Shown here piece by piece: positions 1 to 8,197 of a DNA stretch of 64,000 nt. The translations under genes were made by a program, and so were the position numbers. Source of the DNA: CBDDKS01 sp965230335 (GTDB taxonomy: Bacteria > Pseudomonadota > Gammaproteobacteria > Enterobacterales > Kangiellaceae); the NCBI GenBank assembly GCA_965230335.1, contig CBDDKS010000006.1, positions 2,294,001 to 2,358,000 on the forward strand. The letters are read 5' to 3'. Below the pieces are notes generated by a model. That model searched no databases and was not told the DNA's origin. It saw only the letters and a program-made list of their open reading frames with translations. How positions within the stretch are numbered: the first letter of the stretch is position 1; every line of letters begins with the position of its first letter.

Positions 1-466
1 CTTTTAAAATATCTGGTGTAACATTGGTAAAATTTTTATTACCCGATTCCAGATTATTACGGTAGAGAATGTTTTCTTCATTAAGATGGCGTAATACATA
101 GATATCCAGATCACCATCATTATCATAATCACCAACAGCGGCACCATGTCCCATATTTCCATGGTAATAAGCAAAACGACCATTTAAATGTTGAAAATGA
201 ATACCTGACAGTGTGGTGACATCGATATTGACATCGACTTTTTTAAAGGCAGTATCTTTGGGGTTACTTTCTGCAGTTTCTCCGTTATTGTTGTCTGATG
301 GAGTATCTTCTCCAGAGTTAAAAGTGTCTGAATTTTCATCTGAGGCCGATGCATCTGTTTGGGAGTTACCACCACCACAAGCCATTAAAGTGAACAGACT
401 TAGGCAAATGATTGGCAATACAGTCTTGTTGGGCAGTATTTTCAATAAATCGATACATTTTTTCAT
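1..466 (-). CDS. FG-GAP/VCBS-repeat lipoprotein, N-terminal part only
   Basis: This reading frame starts at ATG 466 on the minus strand and is still open at base 1, so the C-terminal part lies outside the window. The N-terminus is a lipoprotein signal: basic start, hydrophobic stretch, then lipobox L-M-A-C with Cys30, followed by GGG and an acidic, Ser/Asn-rich linker (about residues 31-75) typical of an outer-membrane lipoprotein tether. From about residue 100 it reads GHGAAVGDYDNDGDLDIYV and then ILYRNN, the calcium-binding FG-GAP/VCBS beta-propeller signature seen in integrin-like and CRTAC1/UnbV-type secreted proteins. It is probably surface or periplasmic and may bind a ligand or partner; no specific function can be assigned. 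I see no strong ribosome-binding site. The family call is fairly sure, the role unknown. Confidence 0.75.
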   Translation of the reverse strand, partial: MKKCIDLLKILPNKTVLPIICLSLFTLMACGGGNSQTDASASDENSDTFNSGEDTPSDNNNGETAESNPKDTAFKKVDVNIDVTTLSGIHFQHLNGRFAYYHGNMGHGAAVGDYDNDGDLDIYVLRHLNEENILYRNNLESGNKNFTNVTPDILK

Positions 467-853
467 GACTTGAAATCTCGTAAATAAATATTATGGGTGA
501 GAAGCAATGTCGTTATTCAGATTATTATTAGCAAAGTACGATATGCACTTTATTGATAACAAGTCGACGAATGTCTCATTGGTAGAGTAGGATATTTATA
601 TTTTTTATAAAAAAGGTTTTTATTTTAAATATACAACAGTTTTCAGATAGATATCAAATAAAGATATTGAAAAGTGGCAATATATTACAAAAAAGTGACA
701 TTTAGCTGAGGTTAACAGGCTCCAGCAAAAGCCTTTAGGGTAATGACGTATTTGGAAGGATGTTTTAATACGGAGAGATAAGGTATTGAATCATTTCACA
801 AAAACATAAGTATTCTTCTATTAAAAAGAGATATATTGATTTTCTATAGGTAA
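467..853. other. Intergenic stretch without a gene
   Basis: About 390 very AT-rich bases between two minus-strand lipoprotein genes. I see no credible reading frame, tRNA or repeat. It must hold the promoter of the first lipoprotein gene, but I cannot place one with confidence. Confidence 0.5.
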
Positions 854-882
854 AAAAAACCTGGCGTTGTGCCAGGTTTTTT
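854..882 (-). terminator. Rho-independent terminator of the lipoprotein gene ending at 897
   Basis: Perfect stem AAAAAACCTGGC / GCCAGGTTTTTT with loop GTTGT, 15 bases beyond the stop codon of the minus-strand lipoprotein gene. The A and T tracts at both ends would let it work in either direction. Confidence 0.85.
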
Positions 883-896
883 GCAAAAAGCAATGA

Positions 897-2195
897 TTAC
901 CGAGGAGGTGTACGACTTACAGTCCAGCCAGATGTTTCAAATCCACTGCCTGGAAAATCTAATGCATCACCTCTAGAGTTTATTCGCCCAAATGTTGGAC
1001 TGCCAAAACCTATTTGAAAAGCAACGCCACCAGGGCTTATCCACGATCTTTCAGATGCGCTTGGTTCTGTGGCGATAAGAAAGGCCTCAAATGTATCATT
1101 TAAACCTACTTCGATAGTACCACCGTCTATAACAATGTCTTCTCCATTAACATTAATCATGCCATTATTCACCGTATAGGTGATACCATTTGGATTAGGG
1201 TTGCCATCTGAATCGGGATTGCCACCGTTAATCACAATACGATCAAGGAAACGAGCACCGCCACCAAAGTTAACCGTGACCCTAACAGGTAGACCATCAT
1301 CCGTTACATCATCGACACCCGTGATAGTGTGTTCGCCTGTAGAGACTTCGTCACCCTCTTCTACACGAGAGAAATGATTTTGAAAAAAGATTGTATTGGG
1401 CCGTCTATCATAACGAGGTGTGCTGACTTCCCAGCGAGCTGTCATACTGATGTCATCCATTTCTTCCAGAATACGTTCAATATCTGCAGTATTCTGGCTG
1501 GTTAAAGCAGTCATTAATTGAGTTTGTAATGCGGCAATCTCATCAGGCCGATTGGTGATGGATAAATAGACTTCATTACGCGTCTCCCTGTCTGAACCCC
1601 CTGTTGTGTTTAAAACCAACAGGTCTCTGTTATTAGTTGTGCTGGTTGCATTGGTCACAAAAGGTGCGTCATCGATAGACTGGTTAAAATTATTAACCAA
1701 GATAGTCAGATCATCGATCTCTATATCTAAAGTATCAATAAGAGCGGTTAATCTATCAACTTCTGCCTGGTCACCTTGTGTCTGTGCCGCAGTCAGTTGT
1801 AAATTAGCTAAATCACGTGCATCTTCTGCATCGTTCAGGTCATCTTCCAGCCCTTCCAATTCACGGAGTGTTTCAATGGTAATGACTTTGTGGCCTGACG
1901 TTACAGGGACGACATTAAAACTCAATTCGCCGTTATTAACCACCCGTTGGTATTGCACAGCAATAGTTGATACTTCATGTTCATCTGTGTCTCTCGGAAG
2001 ACCTATGACAGCAAGGCGAGCAGATTCAACTTCAGTATCTATTGCCGCAGCTGAAGTAACAATAAAAATTTGTTCAGCGAAACCACCATTGACCGTGATT
2101 GGAAACTCTTGGTCATCTTCGCTGCAACCATACATGAATATGGAGAGTAAACCAAAGTAAAACAGTGAGTTAAGAGATTTTATAAAACGTTTCAT
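897..2195 (-). CDS. Lipoprotein of unknown function with a coiled-coil segment
   Basis: Unrecognised 432-residue protein. It begins with a type II signal peptide ending in lipobox M-Y-G-C (Cys24), followed by acidic SEDD, so it should be an acylated envelope protein. Residues about 110-175 are rich in Leu, Asp, Glu, Ala and Gln in a heptad-like pattern and probably form a coiled coil. The C-terminal half is Gly/Asn-rich with alternating hydrophobic residues, suggesting beta structure, and ends GWTVSRTPPR. The start is well supported: GAGGGG lies 8 bases before the ATG. It is transcribed divergently from the TonB-dependent receptor at 2853, and their shared control region is bounded by a 41-bp inverted repeat, so a surface partner of that receptor is plausible but not shown. 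Confidence 0.7.
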   Translation of the reverse strand: MKRFIKSLNSLFYFGLLSIFMYGCSEDDQEFPITVNGGFAEQIFIVTSAAAIDTEVESARLAVIGLPRDTDEHEVSTIAVQYQRVVNNGELSFNVVPVTSGHKVITIETLRELEGLEDDLNDAEDARDLANLQLTAAQTQGDQAEVDRLTALIDTLDIEIDDLTILVNNFNQSIDDAPFVTNATSTTNNRDLLVLNTTGGSDRETRNEVYLSITNRPDEIAALQTQLMTALTSQNTADIERILEEMDDISMTARWEVSTPRYDRRPNTIFFQNHFSRVEEGDEVSTGEHTITGVDDVTDDGLPVRVTVNFGGGARFLDRIVINGGNPDSDGNPNPNGITYTVNNGMINVNGEDIVIDGGTIEVGLNDTFEAFLIATEPSASERSWISPGGVAFQIGFGSPTFGRINSRGDALDFPGSGFETSGWTVSRTPPR

Positions 2196-2276
2196 TAATG
2201 ACCCCTCATTACTTTATATTGAGTATTTGTTGACCTGTTTTTATTGGATAAACAAAAATAGGAAACAGACTCAAAA

Positions 2277-2317
2277 AATTGTTCTGTCTAATAGCTAAAG
2301 ACGCAAAGAAAAAGAGA
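2277..2317. repeat. Left arm of a perfect 41-bp inverted repeat
   Basis: This segment is the exact reverse complement of 2798-2838; it begins AATTGTTCTGTCTAATAG and ends AAAGAGA. It lies 81 bases upstream of the lipoprotein start. The two arms enclose 480 bp holding the divergent promoters. No obvious target-site duplication flanks the outer ends. Confidence 0.95.
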
Positions 2318-2544
2318 ATCCTCCTATTAAATTAAAAAAAATTTACACGCTTTATAAAAAACGCATGATTTAATAAACCACTACAAAATTGGTGATTTTT
2401 GAGTTCATTGGCTCATGGTTCATTAAATTATCCCGAGTTCAGTTTGAATTAAAGTTATTATGTGACACAAAACACTATCCTATAATATTTAAAATCATAC
2501 AGATTATCTCAAAATGCTGTTTTTATTTTTAATTGGAAGGACTG

Positions 2545-2584
2545 AAAATATAGACCTTATAAATAAAATATAGACCTTATAAAT
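2545..2584. repeat. 20-bp tandem direct repeat (two copies)
   Basis: Two identical adjacent 20-bp units (2545-2564 and 2565-2584), core TATAGACCTTATAAAT, inside the segment enclosed by the inverted repeat. Spacing of about two helical turns is what would be expected of a duplicated regulator site; a polymerase-slippage duplication is the simpler alternative. Confidence 0.9.
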
Positions 2585-2615
2585 AATACATACCTTAGTA
2601 AACAGATTTCACTAT

Positions 2616-2666
2616 AGACACTTGGTGTCTTATGATTGACGTCAATAACCGTGAGGATTATCCTCA
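2616..2666. promoter_or_regulatory. Three stacked palindromes in the divergent control region
   Basis: Within 51 bp lie three perfect dyads: AGACAC-3-GTGTCT (2616-2630), ATTGACGTCAAT (2635-2646) and TGAGGAT-1-ATCCTCA (2652-2666). Their density in otherwise AT-rich DNA between divergent genes suggests operators for dimeric regulators or a structured 5' leader of the receptor mRNA. No regulator is assigned. Confidence 0.55.
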
Positions 2667-2797
2667 TTTTATTGGATTTAAATAAAGATAAACCAAAGGT
2701 TAATAGCATTTGTTATTAAAAGGGGAATTTGTTTTTTTATTATTTTTGAGATGTTTATGATAAAGATTTTATTTTTTATTGATTTTATGAGGCGGGA

Positions 2798-2838
2798 TCT
2801 CTTTTTCTTTGCGTCTTTAGCTATTAGACAGAACAATT
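2798..2838. repeat. Right arm of the perfect 41-bp inverted repeat
   Basis: Exact reverse complement of 2277-2317. It ends 14 bases before the GTG start of the TonB-dependent receptor, just ahead of that gene's ribosome-binding site (GGGGG at 2843-2847), so inversion between the arms would leave both coding sequences and this ribosome-binding site intact. Confidence 0.95.
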
Positions 2839-2852
2839 ATTAGGGGGCTATT

Positions 2853-5800
2853 GTGCATTCTTTATATTCTAAATTAACAACATATGTCTATGTTTTTTTG
2901 GTGATGGTGTTTTCACAACACACTCTAGCCGATGAAAGTCATCAGAAAGCAGCGTTTAATATTGACAAACAGGCTTTATCGAAAGGGCTGGATAACTTTG
3001 CCAAGCAAAGTGGTGCTGAACTTCTTTTTATATCTGAAGTCGTTCATAACAAAAGTAATAAGGCATTATCAGGTGTTTATGACCATTCAACCGCATTGAG
3101 TCAAATGTTGGAGGGCACGGGGTTAACCTTTGAAAAGACACCAGATAATGTATACCTGATAAAAAAGAAACCCGTTGCATCTCAATATGGTTATCAGCAG
3201 TATTTGAAAGCTCGCAATAACAATATTGCCATGGTCAGTGATAACAGTGGTTATAAAGGAACCGGTTTGGAAGATAGTAAGTCGTTCGATGCAGAGGAGC
3301 AGCAAGGCTCGAGTAATAATGATGACGACGACGATGAGGATGGGGGAAATACCGTGGTTGTTATAGGCAGTGCGTTGATTACCGATCCTGCACAATTGAC
3401 CCGTCAGACATTAACGGTTACCAGAGAAGAGATTTTAGAGACAGGGGCAACACGTTTAGCAGATTATTTATTGACGTTACCGGAAAACCTGAATGCACCA
3501 AGCACTGTAGCAGCAGGTGATTTGGAACAAGCCGCTAGATTTGGTGCCGCTCAAAACGAATTTGGTGATACCGGTATTAACTTAAGGGGTTTGGGTGAAG
3601 AGTACACATTGGTTTTAATTGATGGTGAGCGTCCAGTGAGGGCTGGTTTCTTTGGTGATGCCTTTGATATCAGTACTATTCCTTTGGCACAAATCGAACG
3701 TATTGAGATTCTTTTTGACAATGCAGTGGCTATTTATGGGCCAGATGCCTTGGGTGGCGTTTTAAATATCATAACCAGAAAAGACTATGACGAGATTGAT
3801 TTTAGTTTAAGTGTTTCTGTGACTGATGAAGCTGGCGGTGAAAGATATGATGCTAGCATAGGTACCTCGTTTAATTTGGGCTCAACTCGTTTTACGGTAG
3901 ATGCTTCTATAGAAACACAAAAGCGCATTGATGGTGATGCAAGAGATGTTGACTTTGTCGGTAGTCCTGGATCTTTACCTACGCATCCATTGACAGGTGA
4001 GTTTATTGACCCAGGTACGACTCAAAGAGGTAATCTTATTTCAAATGGTGCATCAAGACCTTTATTTTATGCCAGAGATGTTGATGGTGATGGTCGAACG
4101 GATAATCAGGCACTCAATGAGCGATTACCTGCAGTGTATTATGAAATAGACAGACGATTGGTTGAAGGTGGCTTTGTGAATCAGGATGAAGCGGATGTTT
4201 TAAGTCGGCTTGATAATTTTGACCCTGTGAATGGTGTAAGGGGTATTAGTTCAGAGGGTGAATATCGTTCATTTTTAGCTAACCAGGCCCTACCTGAAGA
4301 TGAACGCGATGCTGATCCTAATATTAACCCTAGAGGTTTTCCTATTATGGGTAATAACTTTTTGAGAGTGGCTAGTGCCTTTGATAGACGTCAGATTGCT
4401 AATGCCGCTAGTGTGCCTAATTTTATTGCGGCAACACAAAGTTATGTGGGTTATTTTCCGGTTTACGCAGTAGGTATGCCTGAGGAAATAGCAAATAGAC
4501 TAAGACTTTCCATGTATGACTTTGAGGAAGACCTCAGTGTTGATCTGCCAGCCGATACGCTGGATTTCAGTGATGCTGATGATTTAGTGGAAATCAATCG
4601 TATTATGGCGGCAAGATTTCCGACCATTGCGAATGCCTATAACCCTCAAGCCGGTATTTCTTTAGCACCTGAAACGACTAATGTTTCTGCTGGTATTCGC
4701 TTTAGTGTGCCTATTGCTGATCTTTTCAATATAAACGTAGCCTATAGGCACAGTCTAAGAGAGCAGAGAGTCGAGTTTTCCAATAGTTTAAGACAGTATC
4801 CATTAGGTCGACGTAATCGATTGGGCCTTGATCAAAGAAGTCTGTTTTTCGATGAAGCAACATTATTGTTTAATGATGATGGTTTTTTGCCCACAGAAAG
4901 GCTAACAGATGTGCGTACAGATAATCTGAGATTAAATTCGGGGTTCGGCTTTGCCAAAGATGGTAGGGTTTCTATCTCTATAAATTACAGCAAACGTGAT
5001 TCAGAAGCTTTTAGAATCAATGAAATAAATACTGGGGCGTTTGCTGCTAATAGCTCAAGAGATGCACCTATTATAGGCAGATCCACTACACCTGTGGCGG
5101 TTTTAGATGCCAATGGTGATCCTATTACAGTTGATGAAAATGGTGACCCTTTGGTAAACAGACGTGGAAGAACCATCGCCTTGGTAGATTTTCCAGGTAT
5201 TGCTGAAACTGACATTGTTTGGTGGTTGCCTGGATTATCTTTAAATGGCGATAGCACTTATGCTGATAGTCTTAGACTTCCTTCTACATTTTCATTCGCC
5301 GATGGAGAGAATACTCGTTATAACCTGCGTGTTTCAGGGACTTTATTTAAATTACCTTATGGAAATGTTTCAAGCAGCTTCAGTTTTTCAACTGGCACAA
5401 GCAAATCACAATCTTTTACAACAACACCAATCAGATCATTGATTGATTTATCTAATTCAAACAGTATAGTTAGAAATGCTGATGGAGAAGAAGTAGAGAT
5501 TATTACCAGTGTGGGCAGAGGTCGAGATATAGACAGTTTTTCAACTGAGTTGGCCGCACCTATTTATAAAAATCTGCTTTTCAGTTTTGCTGCTAATGGA
5601 ACTAGGTCCTCTGATATTTCATCTCCTTCTCCAGCATTTCAGTTTGGCTTAAGCTGGAGACCGTTTGATTGGTTTAGAGCAACCTGGAATCGTAGTGTCG
5701 GTGATAGATTGCCAGCACCAGCGTTTGTCGGAGCAACAATATTTATTACTGATCAAAGTGGCTCTAATGGTTACAATTTAGTACCTTTCCCTGGTGCTGA

Positions 5801-7061
5801 GGTGGCAAACAGACGGGATTACTATGAACTGAGAGGCGGTATTGATGATATAAAACCGGAACGTAACCTAAATGATAACTTTGGTTTGAATTTTGATCTC
5901 AAAGATTATGGATTACGTTTTAATGTGAATTATTCACGAAATAAAACCAAAGACTTGATTACACTTAGAGCAACTGGGCGGGAAGGTATCTTTGATCCAC
6001 AGTTTGTAACTCCTGAGCTTGAGCAGTTATATAATGACCCAGTTTTTCAGTCACAAACGGGAGGCATATTTTCTAATGTTACAGCTGATGGCACAGTCAC
6101 TGTTGGTGATGTTGTTATAGATGGTTTCATTGAAAATGGTGACATTGCCGGAGCGTTGGAACCAGGTCGCTTGGTGGTTGATAATCGCTTTAAAAATGCA
6201 GGTACAAGAGAGGTAGATAATCTTGGTATTGGTATGAGTAAAGTGTTTGAGTTTGAAAGAGCCGGTCGATTAAACATAAATGTCAGATATAATCGTGTAC
6301 TGGATGATAGAACCATACTCAGTAATCAGTGTCCGGAATCTTTAGATGGGTTTTGCGGTGAGGATGTTGCTACAGAGGGGGTACCTAATCTTATCTTCGG
6401 TACTTTCCTCCCAACAAGAACCGATGGTATTGCTTCGAATGGTGGGCGAGAACGGTTAGTATTACCGTCTGGAGGCGTGACACGTAGTTTATCCAGTGTT
6501 GATTTAAGGTTTGTATCACCTACAGGGTTAAATGTGAGCCGTTCTATTAACCCTATTCCAATCGATAGTGCCTCTATAGGTATTGGTTGGAATATCGCTG
6601 GGTTTAATTTAACGACATCGACTTCTTTTAGAAGTGATACGAGCCAAGTCAGTTATGATGAAGCCCCAAGATTTGGGTTCAATTTACAAGGGGATTATAG
6701 AACAGGTGGTCAAGGCGCTGGTGTTAACGAAACTAATGCTGTATTGAGAAACACGATAGAGACCACCACAAAAGCTGCTCGTACGGTTAATCTAAATGTA
6801 AATTATCGTTTTGGTTCTGGTGTCAAGTTCTTGGACTGGATGGGTAAAGAGGGAAGCATTTCTTTATCTATCAATGGCTTGATTGAAAGACCTACTAAAA
6901 TTATCAATAGAGTGGTACGTAGAGAGTGGACCATTGATCCAGTGGATGCACTAACATTAGGTCGAGGGGACGTTGAAAATCTAAGAACTGAAAACTTTTC
7001 TGTGTTTAACTTTAACCCTCGTGAGAGAACTTATGATATTCGTTATCAAACGAACTTTTAA
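2853..7061 (+). CDS. TonB-dependent receptor with N-terminal STN signalling domain
   Basis: Outer-membrane, TonB/proton-motive-force-driven uptake receptor of 1402 residues, larger than the usual 650-1000. GTG start with GGGGG five bases upstream; signal peptide with likely cleavage after TLA (about residue 26). Residues about 34-105 match the secretin/TonB short N-terminal (STN) domain (FNIDKQALSKGLDNFAKQSG, SGVYDHSTALSQMLEGTGL), followed by an Asp-rich linker (DDDDDEDGG) and a TonB-box-like stretch NTVVVIGSAL. The plug (about 170-310) has LRGLG, TLVLIDGER, IPLAQIERIEIL and AIYGPDALGGVLNIITRK. The rest is a beta-barrel ending in the expected aromatic residue (QTNF). The family resembles large receptors for complex organic ligands rather than compact siderophore receptors, but the substrate is unknown. 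STN receptors usually signal through a FecR-type anti-sigma factor; none is nearby. Confidence 0.92.
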   Translation: MHSLYSKLTTYVYVFLVMVFSQHTLADESHQKAAFNIDKQALSKGLDNFAKQSGAELLFISEVVHNKSNKALSGVYDHSTALSQMLEGTGLTFEKTPDNVYLIKKKPVASQYGYQQYLKARNNNIAMVSDNSGYKGTGLEDSKSFDAEEQQGSSNNDDDDDEDGGNTVVVIGSALITDPAQLTRQTLTVTREEILETGATRLADYLLTLPENLNAPSTVAAGDLEQAARFGAAQNEFGDTGINLRGLGEEYTLVLIDGERPVRAGFFGDAFDISTIPLAQIERIEILFDNAVAIYGPDALGGVLNIITRKDYDEIDFSLSVSVTDEAGGERYDASIGTSFNLGSTRFTVDASIETQKRIDGDARDVDFVGSPGSLPTHPLTGEFIDPGTTQRGNLISNGASRPLFYARDVDGDGRTDNQALNERLPAVYYEIDRRLVEGGFVNQDEADVLSRLDNFDPVNGVRGISSEGEYRSFLANQALPEDERDADPNINPRGFPIMGNNFLRVASAFDRRQIANAASVPNFIAATQSYVGYFPVYAVGMPEEIANRLRLSMYDFEEDLSVDLPADTLDFSDADDLVEINRIMAARFPTIANAYNPQAGISLAPETTNVSAGIRFSVPIADLFNINVAYRHSLREQRVEFSNSLRQYPLGRRNRLGLDQRSLFFDEATLLFNDDGFLPTERLTDVRTDNLRLNSGFGFAKDGRVSISINYSKRDSEAFRINEINTGAFAANSSRDAPIIGRSTTPVAVLDANGDPITVDENGDPLVNRRGRTIALVDFPGIAETDIVWWLPGLSLNGDSTYADSLRLPSTFSFADGENTRYNLRVSGTLFKLPYGNVSSSFSFSTGTSKSQSFTTTPIRSLIDLSNSNSIVRNADGEEVEIITSVGRGRDIDSFSTELAAPIYKNLLFSFAANGTRSSDISSPSPAFQFGLSWRPFDWFRATWNRSVGDRLPAPAFVGATIFITDQSGSNGYNLVPFPGAEVANRRDYYELRGGIDDIKPERNLNDNFGLNFDLKDYGLRFNVNYSRNKTKDLITLRATGREGIFDPQFVTPELEQLYNDPVFQSQTGGIFSNVTADGTVTVGDVVIDGFIENGDIAGALEPGRLVVDNRFKNAGTREVDNLGIGMSKVFEFERAGRLNINVRYNRVLDDRTILSNQCPESLDGFCGEDVATEGVPNLIFGTFLPTRTDGIASNGGRERLVLPSGGVTRSLSSVDLRFVSPTGLNVSRSINPIPIDSASIGIGWNIAGFNLTTSTSFRSDTSQVSYDEAPRFGFNLQGDYRTGGQGAGVNETNAVLRNTIETTTKAARTVNLNVNYRFGSGVKFLDWMGKEGSISLSINGLIERPTKIINRVVRREWTIDPVDALTLGRGDVENLRTENFSVFNFNPRERTYDIRYQTNF

Positions 7062-7103
7062 TACATAGGTTTTTTTCTCCCTTCTACGTAAGAAAGGACG
7101 TTT

Positions 7104-7134
7104 AAAAAAGAGCTGCGTTTGCAGCTCTTTTTTT
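7104..7134 (+). terminator. Rho-independent terminator of the TonB-dependent receptor gene
   Basis: Stem GAGCTGC / GCAGCTC with loop GTTT, preceded by an A tract and followed by seven T, 42 bases after the receptor stop codon. Confidence 0.92.
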
Positions 7135-7250
7135 GTATTGAATTCAAGGAGAAGAAAAGGTTTTGCTTATATAACCTCAGCTGCACATAAGAAAAACTCT
7201 CCTTTCACTATATGTTGATTCAGTTATATCAAAATAATCCAGGGTATAAA

Positions 7251-7331
7251 AAGCCTGTCCTCTTTTTGCAAACGTTCAAAAAGAGGGGAAAAACTGTTTT
7301 GCTACGCAGGCACTTGAAATCATCGTGAAAC
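7251..7331 (+). repeat. Internally deleted copy of the 268-bp structured repeat
   Basis: It has the head of the repeat (AAGCCTGTCC, the stem CCTCTTTTTG / CAAAAAGAGG, and the GCACTTG segment) joined directly to the tail GAAATCATCGTGAAAC found in the copy at 50113-50379. About 190 bp of the middle are missing. Same strand as every other copy. Confidence 0.8.
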
Positions 7332-7440
7332 TTACTGTATTAGATGATATTTGATGTATTGGATAAAGAAAATATTGGTATTGTAGTGTGATTCCATTGG
7401 CAAAATACAAGATTTTCAGGCTATTTAACAGTCATTTAAC

Positions 7441-7475
7441 TTGCCAAATGACTTTTTTGGGAATATATTCCCAAA
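7441..7475 (+). promoter_or_regulatory. Sigma-70 promoter with a palindromic operator over the -10 (upstream of the small secreted protein)
   Basis: TTGCCA (7441-7446), a 17-base spacer and TATATT (7464-7469) form a near-consensus promoter. The -10 lies at the centre of a perfect palindrome, TTGGGAATATATTCCCAA (7457-7474; one more base pair each side). A transcript from here would start near 7476 and carry about 260 untranslated bases before the gene at 7737. A 12-codon frame (ATG 7475 to TAA 7513) begins where the palindrome ends. The same operator type recurs at 8178-8195. Confidence 0.65.
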
Positions 7476-7736
7476 TGTGTAAGGCGTTAATTGATGTACT
7501 ATCCCTGAATTAATTTTTACTGAAAATCGGTTACTAAAAATCAACCTGTTTATTGTAAAAAAAATATTTTCGGGAATAAATACAAAATAAAAACTTGAGT
7601 GGTTTCTGTGATTTCTTTCACAAAGATTATGTCAGACAAGTCTTAAATGAAGCCTGTTTGATCAAGTTTTAGAGTTGATTTCTTACATAAACATTCATTT
7701 TAAAATTTAACAAACCATAGTTTAAGGGGTTTAATC

Positions 7737-8060
7737 ATGAAAAAATCTGTTGTTTTATTATCAAGCTTGGTTGTATCTGGTACTGTATTTGCTGGAACAA
7801 CTTGTACTGTTAGCTCTCCTGATTGTTTTGAAGAAACATTTAATGAAAATGTAAGCTTCTCATCTTCATCTCCTAGTAACACTATTACAGTACGTTCAAG
7901 AGCAACGGGTAATACTTTATTTACTGCATCTTGTCCTACAAGCAAAGTAAATCTTTCTTGTGGCTCATCAGCAGGTGGTAACACTGGTGGCGGTAACACT
8001 GGTGGTGGCATTTGTGCAAGCAATATTCCAAGCTTTATTAAAGCCCTTTTTGGTTGCTAA
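7737..8060 (+). CDS. Small secreted Cys/Gly-rich protein, unknown function
   Basis: Unrecognised 107-residue protein. The Sec signal peptide is textbook, with likely cleavage after VFA (residue 19). The mature part has an N-terminal Cys/Ser/Thr-rich segment with CTVSSPDC and later TASC and LSCG, then a glycine hinge built of a repeated N-T-G-G-G unit, then a 16-residue hydrophobic tail ICASNIPSFIKALFGC with Cys at each end. Six cysteines in the mature chain suggest disulphides. AAGGGG sits 7 bases before the ATG and a strong terminator follows, so it is its own transcription unit, with a promoter sharing its operator palindrome with the next operon. It could be a surface-matrix or adhesive component; a secreted bioactive peptide is possible but speculative. 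Confidence 0.75.
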   Translation: MKKSVVLLSSLVVSGTVFAGTTCTVSSPDCFEETFNENVSFSSSSPSNTITVRSRATGNTLFTASCPTSKVNLSCGSSAGGNTGGGNTGGGICASNIPSFIKALFGC

Positions 8061-8080
8061 TTTAGTCAACAAAAGAGAAG

Positions 8081-8118
8081 ACCGGAAAGTTTTATTTTCA
8101 AACTTTCCGGTTTTTTTT
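8081..8118 (+). terminator. Rho-independent terminator of the small secreted protein gene
   Basis: Stem ACCGGAAAGTTT / AAACTTTCCGGT with loop TATTTTC, followed by seven further T (8112-8118). It separates the small gene from the following operon. Confidence 0.92.
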
Positions 8119-8177
8119 ATCAAATAGTATGTTTTTGGTCGGAATTTTTAGTTAAAAAGGGTTTAATTTGGCTTAAA

Positions 8178-8195
8178 TTGGGAATATAATCCCAA
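8178..8195 (+). promoter_or_regulatory. Operator palindrome over the -10 of the DUF6502-like operon
   Basis: TTGGGA-N6-TCCCAA, differing from the element at 7457-7474 at one central base. It contains a perfect TATAAT (8185-8190). The ATG at 8198 lies 7 bases downstream, so transcription would begin at or next to the start codon. The -35 region is poor (TTTAAT at a 17-base spacing), as expected of a promoter that depends on or is shut by a regulator. Confidence 0.65.
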
Positions 8196-8197
8196 TT

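Noticed and set aside
710..760. Riboswitch-like hairpin (AGGCT / AGCCT) upstream of the first lipoprotein
   Set aside because: Only a five-base stem, no match to a riboswitch consensus I know, and no gene start follows on that strand.
7700..8023. 107-residue minus-strand reading frame opposite the small secreted protein
   Set aside because: The plus-strand frame has a ribosome-binding site, signal peptide and terminator; the minus-strand proline-rich frame mirrors the glycine repeats.
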